Positions 16,470 to 25,142 of a stretch of DNA of 64,000 nucleotides are shown piece by piece. Each line of letters starts with the position of its first letter. Within the stretch, counting starts at the first letter, position 1. The stretch is from Paenibacillus senegalensis JC66. GTDB lineage: Bacteria > Bacillota > Bacilli > Paenibacillales > NBRC-103111. The stretch lies in assembly GCF_000285515.1 (NCBI RefSeq), contig NZ_HE610957.1:916745-980744 (forward strand), read 5' to 3'. Below the pieces are notes generated by a model that made no database searches, was not told the DNA's origin, and worked only from the letters and a program-made list of their open reading frames with translations. The translations under genes were made by a program, and so were the position numbers.

Positions 16470-17654
16470 TTAAGCATTGCGCTTGCTCTTGAAATACAAT
16501 TCTCCAGCTGATGAGGCTGTGACAGGAGCATTGACGGGAACCCGGCCTTCATAAGCAAGCTCCAGGGACCTCATCATATGGTCCAAGGTAAAATGCTGCT
16601 TGAATAGCTGCCGGCTTCTTTCCCCGTACAGCCGCAGCCGCTGCGGGTCATCTAAAAGCTGCTTCAGTCTGTCCACCCCTTGTTCTGCCTGTTTGGCCTC
16701 AAATAACAAGCCGTTATAGTGATCGATTACGACCTCATTGTTGCCGGTCACATCGGTGGCGACAATAGGCTTTCCGAAGCTCAACGCCTCCACCAGGGAA
16801 TAAGGAAGCCCTTCATAAAGGGAAGTGGTCATATAAATATCGAAGGATTCGATCCAGTCCATCACATTTTTTTGAAAGCCGGCGAGATGAATGCGGCCGC
16901 TAAGTCCCTCGCGGGCAATTGCCTGCCCGATGTCCTGCTTGTAGACCCCGTCACCGACATACACGAAATCCACATGATCGTATTCCGCAACGATCGCCTT
17001 GGCGATTTTGTAAAAGGTCCAGGGATCCTTCTGATCGTCAAACCTGGCTGATGTCCCGATCACCACTTTCTCGTCTCCGCGGCGCTCACGCTGTCGTGGA
17101 GGGTCAATTCCGTTATAGATGAGTACCGAATTGGCTGCTGCAGCCAGCCGGTGCTCCTGCGCAAAGCGGCGCTCGCCCTCCGACACATTGATCGTTAGTG
17201 ACGTAATTCGTCCGAGCAGCCGTTCCATGGTCAGGTAAACCTGCTTTTTCCAGCGGCTCAAGCTTTCATCTTGGAACGCATACGCATGCGGCGTGTAAAG
17301 AATTGTTCGGATTCCGCACCATTTGCCAGCCAATCTTCCGATTCCGCCGGCTTTAGAAGAATGGCAGTGGATCAGATCAGGCTGAATTTGGCGAATGATT
17401 CGAATCACCCGAAGCAGAGCACGCCAGTCCTGCGAAACCGACATCGAGCGGACCAGTTCCTTCACCCGGTAGAGCTGAATTCCACGGTCGCGGAGAATGT
17501 CCATATGATCCCGGAACACTTCGCAATTGCGCTGATCATTGTAAATAAAAAAAGCCTGATAGCGGCTTAAGTCTAGCTTTAGCAAAATATCAAGCACATG
17601 CTTGCGGACACCGCCGCCCATCGCCTCGCATATGAACAAGATCTTTTTTCTCAT
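16470..17654 (-). CDS. Glycosyltransferase, GT4 family
   Basis: A 394-residue GT-B glycosyltransferase. It opens KILFICEAMGGGVRKHVLDI, has LIHCHSSKAGGIGRLAGK, TARFDDQKDPW in the linker, and SLYEGLPYSLVEALSFGKP as the E-x7-E donor motif. It resembles EpsD/EpsF-type enzymes of exopolysaccharide loci, but the sugar is not deducible. Its start overlaps the preceding glycosyltransferase by 4 bases (ATGA), so the two are translationally coupled. Confidence 0.9.
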   Translation of the reverse strand: MRKKILFICEAMGGGVRKHVLDILLKLDLSRYQAFFIYNDQRNCEVFRDHMDILRDRGIQLYRVKELVRSMSVSQDWRALLRVIRIIRQIQPDLIHCHSSKAGGIGRLAGKWCGIRTILYTPHAYAFQDESLSRWKKQVYLTMERLLGRITSLTINVSEGERRFAQEHRLAAAANSVLIYNGIDPPRQRERRGDEKVVIGTSARFDDQKDPWTFYKIAKAIVAEYDHVDFVYVGDGVYKQDIGQAIAREGLSGRIHLAGFQKNVMDWIESFDIYMTTSLYEGLPYSLVEALSFGKPIVATDVTGNNEVVIDHYNGLLFEAKQAEQGVDRLKQLLDDPQRLRLYGERSRQLFKQHFTLDHMMRSLELAYEGRVPVNAPVTASSAGELYFKSKRNA

Positions 17655-18757
17655 GGAGTCCCGCCTCCATACAGCAGATTCTCGATTTCCGTGCAGATGC
17701 CTGACGCAGTCTTTCTCCAGCGGTATTGTGCCGCATGCTCTTGTCCCGTCTGTCTTAACTGGCGGCGGAGAGGATCATTATGCAAAAGGAGCTTTATTTT
17801 ATCGGCAATGTCCTCGGCCTGATAAGGGTTGCAGTACAGCGCACCCGAGCCGCACACCTCGGGAATGGATGCGCTTTCGGCCGCTATAACCGGACAGCCG
17901 CAGGCCATCGCCTCAACCGGCGGCAGTCCAAAGCCTTCATAAAAGGAAGGAAATACAAAGCAGGCCGCATGCTCATACAGCGCCTTTAATTCCTCATCGG
18001 TAACATAGCCTATGAACTTCACCCGGCTAGAAGCCGTGACGCCGGCTTTACCCGACTGAAACACCGGATTGTGGGCTCCACCGACAATGACGCATTGAAA
18101 GTCTGCGGCTTGAAGCAGCTCCAGGCTTTGGATAATGGCTCCAAAATTTTTGTTGGGACTTTTGCTGCTCACAGCCAAGATATAGCCGCCGTCTGTTAAC
18201 TCGTGCTTCTGCAAAATGCGCGGGTCCGCTTGAGTTTTTTCCATATGATCCGCGCCTAAATGGTACACACTGATGTTTTGCTCGCGGATACGGACGTATT
18301 TTTGCAATTCATCCTTGGAAAACTGGGATACGGTAATCCATTTTTTGGAGCGATATTTCAAGCTCCGAAACAAAAAGCGGTACCAAGCCGTGAACTTCGC
18401 AGAGAAGTTCTCGCTGTTTGCAAAAACTGCAGCGTCATGGATGGTTACAATTTGCTTGCGCTTCAATAGCGGCGCCGGCCCGCATAAGTTCAGCAGCAGA
18501 TTTCCCCCGGAATACAGCGGCAGCTCGATCTGCTCCCAGGCATGACCGGTTAACCGGCCTACTTGCATAATCGGGATATGACGCAATGACAATTGCTGTT
18601 TGATATGTTTTGGCGCCAAAATCTTAAATGAACAGTCCGGATGAATCACGCCATCGGCTATAAGATCATCCAGTGATTTAACAACCTCAATCGCTACCCT
18701 TTGAACCCCGGTTGTCGATTGAGTCAGAAATCTTCCATTAATATATACGGTGACCAA
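17651..18757 (-). CDS. Glycosyltransferase, GT4 family (TTG start)
   Basis: A 368-residue GT4 enzyme. Conserved parts are [18 protein letters not shown] at the N-terminus, [20 protein letters not shown], and [20 protein letters not shown] as donor motif, typical of mannosyl/rhamnosyl transferases of the WbaZ-like group. An upstream ATG (18877) would overlap the previous gene by 100 bases with unconserved sequence. The TTG at 18757 has GGGGG 7 bases upstream and leaves a 16-base gap, so I take it as the start. Confidence 0.87.
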   Translation of the reverse strand: MVTVYINGRFLTQSTTGVQRVAIEVVKSLDDLIADGVIHPDCSFKILAPKHIKQQLSLRHIPIMQVGRLTGHAWEQIELPLYSGGNLLLNLCGPAPLLKRKQIVTIHDAAVFANSENFSAKFTAWYRFLFRSLKYRSKKWITVSQFSKDELQKYVRIREQNISVYHLGADHMEKTQADPRILQKHELTDGGYILAVSSKSPNKNFGAIIQSLELLQAADFQCVIVGGAHNPVFQSGKAGVTASSRVKFIGYVTDEELKALYEHAACFVFPSFYEGFGLPPVEAMACGCPVIAAESASIPEVCGSGALYCNPYQAEDIADKIKLLLHNDPLRRQLRQTGQEHAAQYRWRKTASGICTEIENLLYGGGTP

Positions 18758-18773
18758 CAGACATCCCCCTTTG

Positions 18774-20042
18774 CTAGCCGGATGATGAAGAGGCCAGGCT
18801 TTCCTGGAGAGCGCCAGAGCCTGATAACAGCTTGTCCGGGCTTCCTGTATTCCTTGCAATCCCCTCCGCAAAGTCAATCAGTTGTTCCGCTTTACTCTCC
18901 CAGGAGTGGATATGGGCGGATTGGCAAATAGACTCCCGGTCCAGAGCAGCGCTCCCGGCATGCTTCATCAGCTGCCTGGCCTGCCCGATCAGTTCCTCCA
19001 GCGACTTGTAGAGATGGACATGACGCTCTTCTCTTCTCCCCAGTTCTTTCGTATGCCTGGCTATAACCGGAAGTCCTGAGGCTGCATACTCATAAAGCTT
19101 CATCGGACTTCTTCCTTCGTTAGCCGGATGATCGCTTAGAGGCAGCAAGCCGAAGGTCGCATAGTTTAAATAGTAAGGGAGTTCAGCATAATCCACTTGT
19201 CCTAATAAATGCACATTCGAGCAGGCTTGAAAATAACCTCGATCCTTGGCATTACACGGACCGATCAGGACAAGCTGCAATTCCGGAAGCGCTGTTGCGA
19301 GGAATTTCAGAGCCGCACGATCCAGCCTATCATCCAGCGCACCTGCATAAATCGCAATAGGCCCCCCCAATCCGGATAATGGCGAAGGAGGATCGCTTTT
19401 GTGATAGAAGTGGGCAAAATCGACCCCGTTTTCCAGCAGCAGCCACGGCTTGGCTGCATTATATCTTCTTAATTGCTTGAGCACCGGCGCCGATGTAGCA
19501 ATAATTCCATCAGCCCGCTGAACCAGTTGCTCTTCCAGCTGGTCAATGCGCTGGTCATTGCCCATTTCACTGTACAAATCCGTTGCCCTATAGATGGAAA
19601 CCTTCGGTCGAATTAGCTCCTCCAAGCCAACGAAGCTGTATTGATCGATAAGCAGCAAATCGATTTCTCTGATACCATACTGTTTGATTTTTCTGGGAAG
19701 CGGCGGCCAACAGGCGGAATACATTAGATTTTTACGGTGATAATATTTCGCAATATTCCAGGGGATGAAGGTGAAAGGAACGTAGTTGATGACGCGATTC
19801 CTGCGCTCTCCTCCCTTAAGCCAGTTGGCAAATCGCACCCTGCAGCTGCTGCCGTTAACCTTCAATAGATGGGCCGGGGAGATCGGTGTGCTTAAGTGAA
19901 ATACCGTATGGCCCATTTTTGCGAATTGATTTGCCAGATGATGAGAGCCCACGACAAACGGGCTGCCGATATACGTGTGGCTGGCAAACACAACAGTTAA
20001 TTGTCGCGCTAGATTGTTGCATATAAAATCATGTTCCTTCAT
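18774..20042 (-). CDS. Glycosyltransferase, TuaH-like
   Basis: A 422-residue GT-B enzyme resembling TuaH of teichuronic acid synthesis: VVFASHTYIGSPFVVGSHHL, then YRATDLYSEMGND, IYAGALDDRLD and SPMKLYEYAASGLPVI. It overlaps the phosphoglycosyl transferase gene by one base and precedes two GT4 genes. Together with GalU, Ugd and the phosphoglycosyl transferase it gives the locus a teichuronic-acid-like flavour. Acceptor and donor are unproven. Confidence 0.85.
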   Translation of the reverse strand: MKEHDFICNNLARQLTVVFASHTYIGSPFVVGSHHLANQFAKMGHTVFHLSTPISPAHLLKVNGSSCRVRFANWLKGGERRNRVINYVPFTFIPWNIAKYYHRKNLMYSACWPPLPRKIKQYGIREIDLLLIDQYSFVGLEELIRPKVSIYRATDLYSEMGNDQRIDQLEEQLVQRADGIIATSAPVLKQLRRYNAAKPWLLLENGVDFAHFYHKSDPPSPLSGLGGPIAIYAGALDDRLDRAALKFLATALPELQLVLIGPCNAKDRGYFQACSNVHLLGQVDYAELPYYLNYATFGLLPLSDHPANEGRSPMKLYEYAASGLPVIARHTKELGRREERHVHLYKSLEELIGQARQLMKHAGSAALDRESICQSAHIHSWESKAEQLIDFAEGIARNTGSPDKLLSGSGALQESLASSSSG

Positions 20043-20728
20043 TAATAAGCACCCTTATTGGAGATAACGACCCAGAATGTTTTAAGTAAAATGTGAATAT
20101 CCTGCTTGATCGATTGCTCCCGAATGTACTTCAGATCCAGCTCGACCATTTCATGGAAGCTCAAATGGTTGCGTCCGCTTACCTGCCACAAGCCTGTGCA
20201 GCCTGGAGTGACCAAGAGCCGCTGCTTCTCATACAGCGAATAAGTGACAACTTCACGGGGAAGCGGCGGCCTCGGCCCAACGAGACTCATATCCCCCCGC
20301 AGCACATTAATGAACTGAGGGAGCTCATCGAGACTTGTTTTGCGCATGAAGCGGCCAATTCGGGTGACACGAGGGTCATTTTTCATTTTGAACATAGCGC
20401 CTTCGATTTCGTTCTTTTCCAGCAATTCGGCAAGCAGCTCCTCGGCATTGGATACCATGGAGCGGAACTTATACATATAGAATGGTTTGCCGTTTTTGCC
20501 GATTCTTACCTGCTTGAACAACACCGCACCCTTAGGGTCCTCAAGCTTGATTAAAACTGCTAGCAGCAAAAACAGAGGCATCAGCACGAGGGAACCGACG
20601 ATAGCACCGCTCAAATCCAGTGTTCGTTTCATAATCAAATAGGATGCTTTTTCCTTAACCCGGGTTATGTCCTGCTTCCCATACATCATCTTGGAACTCA
20701 GGTTCACTTCCCACTCCTGCTGGCTCAT
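20042..20728 (-). CDS. Undecaprenyl-P phosphoglycosyl transferase
   Basis: A 228-residue monotopic phosphoglycosyl transferase (bacterial sugar transferase family; EpsL/TuaA/WbaP C-terminal domain). It starts chain synthesis by moving a sugar-1-phosphate to undecaprenyl phosphate. One re-entrant hydrophobic helix (about residues 30-60, [19 protein letters not shown]) is followed by the catalytic core with [20 protein letters not shown], the Asp-Glu dyad in [19 protein letters not shown] and VGPRPPLP. It abuts galU upstream and overlaps the next glycosyltransferase by one base. Confidence 0.93.
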   Translation of the reverse strand: MSQQEWEVNLSSKMMYGKQDITRVKEKASYLIMKRTLDLSGAIVGSLVLMPLFLLLAVLIKLEDPKGAVLFKQVRIGKNGKPFYMYKFRSMVSNAEELLAELLEKNEIEGAMFKMKNDPRVTRIGRFMRKTSLDELPQFINVLRGDMSLVGPRPPLPREVVTYSLYEKQRLLVTPGCTGLWQVSGRNHLSFHEMVELDLKYIREQSIKQDIHILLKTFWVVISNKGAY

Positions 20729-21640
20729 TCACATCCTCTCCCTGCTGGCTGCCAAATAAGGCGAGAAATGCTGTTTCTCCAAAATTTCCTCCATTGCACT
20801 TAAGAGCGGTAACCGCAAATCTTTGTTGTTCAGCGCAAAATCGATAGTCGTAAAAATAAACCCCAGCTTTTCACCCACATCGTAGCGTGTACCTTCAAAG
20901 TCGTAAGCATAGACGCCTTGCGACATATTTAATTTCTGAATGGCATCCGTGAGTTGAATTTCTCCGCCGGCTCCAATCTCATGCTCCCCCAGGTAATCAA
21001 ATATTTCCGGAGTCAGGACATATCTTCCCATAATAGCCAAGTTGGAAGGAGCCTGACCGGGGGCCGGCTTTTCTACAAAGCGGCTTACCTGATAAAGCCG
21101 GTCGAAACGGTCTGAAGGATCCACGATACCATACCGGTGGGTTTGTTCTTCCGGTACCCGTTGAACGCCGATAACCGATTTTTGAGTAAGCTCATATTGC
21201 TGAGTCAGCTGCTTGATGCAGGGAGTATCGGCTCGCACGATATCGTCTCCCAGCAGTACTGCGAATGGTTCGCTGCCAATAAAGTTGCGCGCGCACCATA
21301 CCGCATGGCCAAGCCCTTTAGCTTCCTTCTGGCGAATGTAATGAATATCGACATTCGAGGATCTTCTTACTTCGTCCAGCAATTCAAACTTCCCCTTGCC
21401 AAACAAGTTGTTCTCCAGTTCAAAAGCATGGTCGAAATGATCCTCGATGGCCCGCTTCCCCTTGCCGGTCACGATGATGATGTCTTCAATGCCTGATTCC
21501 ACGGCCTCTTCCACAATGTACTGAATCGTCGGTTTGTCCACGATGGGCAGCATCTCTTTTGGCATGGCCTTTGTTGCCGGCAAGAAGCGGGTACCTAACC
21601 CGGCAGCTGGAATAATCGCTTTCTTTACCTTTTTCATCAT
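20729..21640 (-). CDS. galU: UTP-glucose-1-phosphate uridylyltransferase
   Basis: A 303-residue GalU/GtaB enzyme making UDP-glucose. The nucleotide-binding start [39 protein letters not shown] and [19 protein letters not shown] are classic. It feeds Ugd at the end of the run and probably the phosphoglycosyl transferase. It is separated from the upstream kinase gene by a 169-base structured gap. Confidence 0.95.
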   Translation of the reverse strand: MMKKVKKAIIPAAGLGTRFLPATKAMPKEMLPIVDKPTIQYIVEEAVESGIEDIIIVTGKGKRAIEDHFDHAFELENNLFGKGKFELLDEVRRSSNVDIHYIRQKEAKGLGHAVWCARNFIGSEPFAVLLGDDIVRADTPCIKQLTQQYELTQKSVIGVQRVPEEQTHRYGIVDPSDRFDRLYQVSRFVEKPAPGQAPSNLAIMGRYVLTPEIFDYLGEHEIGAGGEIQLTDAIQKLNMSQGVYAYDFEGTRYDVGEKLGFIFTTIDFALNNKDLRLPLLSAMEEILEKQHFSPYLAASRERM

Positions 21641-21809
21641 CTATCACCCATTCTTTTTATTGTGGTTTGACGTTTAATGAAACTTAGGGCATCTAACCCT
21701 CCCTCACATCACACTCTCGACGATAAAACGTCTAAGGTTTGAGCTCAAACCCACAGCATGACCGAGTGTCTCCAGTGATAGAGGTGCAGGAGACTTTACC
21801 TGTGAATGC
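21641..21809 (-). promoter_or_regulatory. Structured gap after kinase gene (candidate RNA element)
   Basis: This gap lies between the tyrosine kinase gene and galU. On the minus strand it holds a GTCTCC...GGAGAC hairpin (21768-21773 with 21789-21794) and a perfect 16-base palindrome around GAGCTC (21736-21751), with further short pairings toward galU. B. subtilis eps has the antitermination RNA EAR in the equivalent place, right after epsB. I cannot confirm the EAR consensus by eye. Confidence 0.35.
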
Positions 21810-22508
21810 TTAATTCAATGCTTCGCGTTCCCCGTAGTAATAGTAGGCATAGTGATCATCCCGGCCGCGCTTTACATTGTTAAGCACAACGCCAAGCATC
21901 CTAGCGTTGACATGCTCCAGCTTTTGCTTCGCTTTTAGAGCTTCTGTTTTTTTGATCGTTCCACAATCCACCACCAGCAAGACGCCGTCGCATCGGGCAG
22001 CGACAATCTGGGCATCAGCCACGACCAGCGCGGGTGGCGTATCTAAAATGATAAGATCATATGACTCTCTGGCGGACTCCAATAAGGCCTCCATTCTTTT
22101 GGATGCGAGCATCTCCGATGGATTAGGAGGAACCGGTCCGGAGCAGAGGACATCGACCCCTTCAATAGTTGTTTTTTGAATTGCCTCCAGCAGTTCATGC
22201 TGGTTGCTCAGCGCGGAGGACAAGCCAGTCCGATTGGATAAGCCGAGGACGTGATGCTGAGTGGGCTTGCGCATATCGGCATCAATCAGCAGCACCTTTT
22301 TTCCAGCCTGCGAGAAAGCTACCGCGAGATTAGCGGAAGTCGTGCTTTTGCCTTCTCTCATTCGGGTGGAGGTGATCATAATCGACTGGGTTTTATCCTC
22401 CAGGTTTGTGAATTCGATATTTGTCCGCAAAATTTTATAGGCTTCTGAAACCGGTGACTTAGGATTGGAGTCGGTAATCAGTGGCCATTTAAGTCTCGAT
22501 CGTGACAT
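21810..22508 (-). CDS. Tyrosine-protein kinase, CpsD/CapB family
   Basis: A 232-residue bacterial tyrosine kinase. It has Walker A in TSTRMREGKSTTSANLAVAF, Walker A' VLLIDADMRKPT and Walker B LIILDTPPALVVADA, and a C-terminal tyrosine cluster (YAYYYYGERE) that is the expected autophosphorylation site. It is the EpsB/YwqD equivalent and acts with the membrane modulator encoded just before it to control polymer length and export. The ATG at 22508 has AGGAGG nearby and the conserved MSRSRLKWPLIT start. It overlaps the modulator gene by 20 bases. Confidence 0.92.
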   Translation of the reverse strand: MSRSRLKWPLITDSNPKSPVSEAYKILRTNIEFTNLEDKTQSIMITSTRMREGKSTTSANLAVAFSQAGKKVLLIDADMRKPTQHHVLGLSNRTGLSSALSNQHELLEAIQKTTIEGVDVLCSGPVPPNPSEMLASKRMEALLESARESYDLIILDTPPALVVADAQIVAARCDGVLLVVDCGTIKKTEALKAKQKLEHVNARMLGVVLNNVKRGRDDHYAYYYYGEREALN

Positions 22509-23241
22509 TTTTCCCCCTCCTGACTGCTTCACTTGCCGCTTTAGCTTTCGGCTCGAGCAAATCGCTGTTCTGTATTTTAGGAATCACGGAAAGAGTCGGC
22601 AGCTGCAATACCGCTGCAATATCTTCTTCTGTTTTGATTGTGTCGTCTAAGTACTCCAGCAGGAAAGCACATCCAATACCGAGCAGGAGCGCCAGCAGAA
22701 AAGCAACTGTCAAATTTAATGCCGGATTTGGCGACACTGGGGGAGCGGTACGCAATGGATCGGCTTCATTAAGCAGAGAAACGTTATCTATAGCGAATAG
22801 CAGAGGAATTTCCTCCTGAAATACAACAGAAACCGCATTCACTATTTGGGCCGCACGTTCATACGAATGGTCCACGGCTGTTAAGGACATCACCTGAGTA
22901 TCATTAACAGAGCTGACATTAACTTTTTCCATCAGCTCCCCGCTCGTTGCTTTTAATTCGGGAAAGCGATCAACGACTTTATCCATAATTCGCGGAGTGC
23001 GGATGATTTCTTTATAGGTTTTGACCAGCTGGATGTTTGAGCTGATGCTGTTCATATCTACCGGAGCGGCCATTTGCGTGGAATCACGTGCTTGATTAAC
23101 GATCAGCTTTGTCGAAGCTTGGTACTTGGGCTGCACTAAGTAAAAGGAGTAAACCCCGGCTGCCAAGCAAGCGGTAATAATCAACAGGACGACTAGCCAT
23201 AAGCGCTTTCTCACAATGTACCAGTATTGTTTTAACTCCAA
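22489..23241 (-). CDS. Chain-length / kinase modulator (YveK/CapA-like)
   Basis: A 250-residue Wzz-type membrane protein. It starts LELKQYWYIVRKRLWLVVLL with a first transmembrane helix, has an extracytoplasmic domain with YQASTKLIVNQ, then PPVSPNPALNLTVAFLLALL as second helix and a short cytoplasmic tail. It activates the downstream tyrosine kinase. The open frame extends to a GTG at 23385, but homologues start at ELKQYW. The TTG at 23241 has CGGAGG about 8 bases upstream, so I choose it. That leaves a leader of about 235 bases after the promoter at 23482-23510. Confidence 0.88.
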   Translation of the reverse strand: MELKQYWYIVRKRLWLVVLLIITACLAAGVYSFYLVQPKYQASTKLIVNQARDSTQMAAPVDMNSISSNIQLVKTYKEIIRTPRIMDKVVDRFPELKATSGELMEKVNVSSVNDTQVMSLTAVDHSYERAAQIVNAVSVVFQEEIPLLFAIDNVSLLNEADPLRTAPPVSPNPALNLTVAFLLALLLGIGCAFLLEYLDDTIKTEEDIAAVLQLPTLSVIPKIQNSDLLEPKAKAASEAVRRGKNVTIET

Positions 23242-23408
23242 TGGATTGACCTCCGTTTGTTCAGTCTTGTTTTCAATCGCGAACAATAACGGATATATAT
23301 TATTCATTTCGCGACCTTTTTTGCTAAAAAAAATGAGGTCTCTTCTACCCTCTCTCCGTTCTTCTTTGAACACATCCACATTCACATGTTTGACGTCAAT
23401 TAGCAGTA

Positions 23409-23469
23409 AACCTCGTAATTTGCCGAATACTTTTTTGTCGAGGAAAAATTAATTATTCGTTACGAGGTT
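23409..23469 (-). promoter_or_regulatory. 5' leader hairpin of the polysaccharide operon
   Basis: At the very 5' end of the predicted transcript, AACCTCGTAA (23460-23469) pairs perfectly with TTACGAGGTT (23409-23418). Inside, CGAATA pairs with TATTCG across a 5-base bulge. The total is 16 base pairs around a 24-base loop. A tiny ATG frame of 7 codons begins just before the first arm. It could be a transcript-stability or regulatory structure. Confidence 0.5.
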
Positions 23470-23481
23470 GATTCATGGATG

Positions 23482-23510
23482 ATTATAGTTCATAAAGAAT
23501 ATTTTTGCAA
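23482..23510 (-). promoter_or_regulatory. Sigma-A promoter of the polysaccharide operon
   Basis: Minus strand: TTGCAA (23505-23510), 17-base spacer, perfect TATAAT (23482-23487). Transcription would start near 23475. The modulator gene starts at 23241, so the leader is about 235 bases. Confidence 0.75.
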
Positions 23511-23528
23511 ACCGTTTTTTTGACTTTT

Positions 23529-24002
23529 TTATTTTTTCTGAATCTTCTTACAAAAAAATCGACCAGATCTTCCTATAGTAATGGGTCTTTTATTTTTTTG
23601 TAAAAATTCATCGACACTTCCGCCTTGGAGAACGTGCTCCATCAATTCCTCGGAGGTGCAGTTCAATCCTTGCTTTTGCAGTAATAGCGTGAGGAGCAAT
23701 GAAAAATTTATTGTCGATTTGTCGTTTTCAGCTTCAAAGCGTTTTTTGTCGTAGTTATAAACCATTTCTTTTTTGAGCGGATATTTCGTAAGATGAATCC
23801 ATTCGGTAATACTGATCCGGCCCGAGGAAATTTCCTGGTCTGACAAACCGGGGTCATTTGCGAGCCGCGCAAGGAATTCGCTAACTCTTAGAGCTTGTCG
23901 TTTTCGTTCAAGCAGCATTTGCAGACTATCTGAAATCTGATCAAGCTGTTTGCCAGCGACCGAGTATCTCGCTCCAACCGCACTTTGCCGATCTTTTCTC
24001 AT
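23529..24002 (-). CDS. Hypothetical cytoplasmic protein
   Basis: A 157-residue protein I do not recognise. It is charged and largely helical, with no signal peptide or membrane segment. It begins MRKDRQSAVGARYSVAGKQL and ends in a lysine-rich tail (RSGRFFCKKIQKK). A segment around residues 95-130 (STINFSLLLTLLLQKQGLNC) is hydrophobic but too polar overall for a membrane helix. It precedes the polysaccharide operon promoter and is transcribed the same way. A regulatory role for the locus is possible from position only. Confidence 0.65.
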   Translation of the reverse strand: MRKDRQSAVGARYSVAGKQLDQISDSLQMLLERKRQALRVSEFLARLANDPGLSDQEISSGRISITEWIHLTKYPLKKEMVYNYDKKRFEAENDKSTINFSLLLTLLLQKQGLNCTSEELMEHVLQGGSVDEFLQKNKRPITIGRSGRFFCKKIQKK

Positions 24003-24406
24003 CGATTTCCCTCCATCTTACGGAAACTCTGTCGATTCTACACTTTTTGACCTGCAGATTTCAATTTCTACATCTTTTAATTTGTGAATTCTACAATTTT
24101 TTAAAAAAATGATATACGTTTTGATTAGTATAAAATAGAAAGCTTGAAAATTATGTCGATCCATGTCGAAGAATTCAATTTGATCGTTAAGGGCAGCTTA
24201 CTGTGTCTTTGTTCCTATTTTTACCTCTCCATTCATGAATCTAAAGCTGCATAAAACTAGTGAAAATTGCACGGAAAAACTAAATATAAATTATTCTAAT
24301 TGAATAAATAATACTAATTACCCTATTCTTTTTGAATGATATATTTATAATGATAGTAAGTTTCCGATAGAAAAACAGCCAATTTTCTTCAGCGAGGTGA
24401 ATAGCG
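24003..24406. promoter_or_regulatory. Divergent gap with paired Spo0A-like boxes
   Basis: A 404-base AT-rich gap between divergent genes. Two 0A-box-like sites, TGTCGAT (24154-24160) and TGTCGAA (24164-24170), lie 10 bases apart, one helical turn, on the + strand. Three copies of TTCTACA (24036, 24066, 24089) read on the other strand as TGTAGAA, one mismatch from the 0A box. A TATAAT-like -10 lies near 24350 but without a good -35. No gene is seen. Confidence 0.4.
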
Positions 24407-25105
24407 ATTAAACTTAAAAAATTAAAAACTCCGCTTCGTTTTATAGGCATTCAGCGGTACAAAAGCACTGATGGCAAGCATTGGATCAAATTCGGCAAGG
24501 GAGCCCGCCGAGCGGTTAACCCTAAATGGTTCACAGCGGGCAAATGGACGCTTATTCTATGTGTTGCCGGTATCCTCGGAATATCCAGCTATCGGATAGG
24601 CGTTGCTTATATATCTGAAAAGATGATGGAGCGTCTGACGCAAGAAGTGTTCACAGAAGAGGAAATCGCGGAATGGAAGAGCGATCCGCAAATCCAACGG
24701 CTCTTGGCGGAACTGCAGGGAGGAAGGCTTCAACAGGAGGCAATGCCTCCGGCTCTTTCCGAGAAAGCAGCCGAGCCGATGCAGCCTTCTAGTCCGCAGC
24801 CAGCGGATACAACTGATGACCCTGTGAATGAATCTGTAATAAAAGAGACTCCTTATTCAGGTAACGTTCCGGTAAATGACGAAACTTTAAATCCCCAGCC
24901 TGCTTTGCAAAATAAGGAACAGGTGCTGAAGCTGCTGCTAAGCAAATTTACAATGGCAGAGCTGACCGGATTTGTCGATCTTGCTAAAGACGGACTTACG
25001 GAAAAGGAGAAAGCACAGATCAAGACTGCGCTGCTGGAGAGGCTGACTCCCGAAGAATTCGAGGCAATAAAATTAGTTGCTCTTGCCGAGCTGGCACAGC
25101 AGTAG
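24407..25105 (+). CDS. Membrane-anchored protein with AUU start
   Basis: Only the last 160 codons follow an ATG (24623). The frame stays open and clearly coding back to an in-frame TGA at 24398: a basic N-terminus (KLKKLKTPLRFIGIQRYKS), then KWTLILCVAGILGISSYRIG as one membrane helix. No ATG, GTG, TTG or CTG occurs in that stretch. The codon right after the ribosome binding site GAGGTGA (24394-24400) is ATT at 24407. An AUU start gives 232 residues: short cytoplasmic part, one helix, then an outside Pro/Glu-rich region and a helical C-terminus (MAELTGFVDLAKDGLTEKEK). Family unknown. It overlaps the leader of the polymerase gene and probably works with it. Confidence 0.8.
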   Translation: MKLKKLKTPLRFIGIQRYKSTDGKHWIKFGKGARRAVNPKWFTAGKWTLILCVAGILGISSYRIGVAYISEKMMERLTQEVFTEEEIAEWKSDPQIQRLLAELQGGRLQQEAMPPALSEKAAEPMQPSSPQPADTTDDPVNESVIKETPYSGNVPVNDETLNPQPALQNKEQVLKLLLSKFTMAELTGFVDLAKDGLTEKEKAQIKTALLERLTPEEFEAIKLVALAELAQQ

Positions 25106-25142
25106 TCCTGCTCCAAAAGTCCTTGTCTATGGAAAGGATGAC

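Noticed and set aside
23242-23385. Extended N-terminus of the chain-length modulator
   Set aside because: Residues before LELKQYW are not family-like, and a better ribosome site precedes the TTG at 23241.
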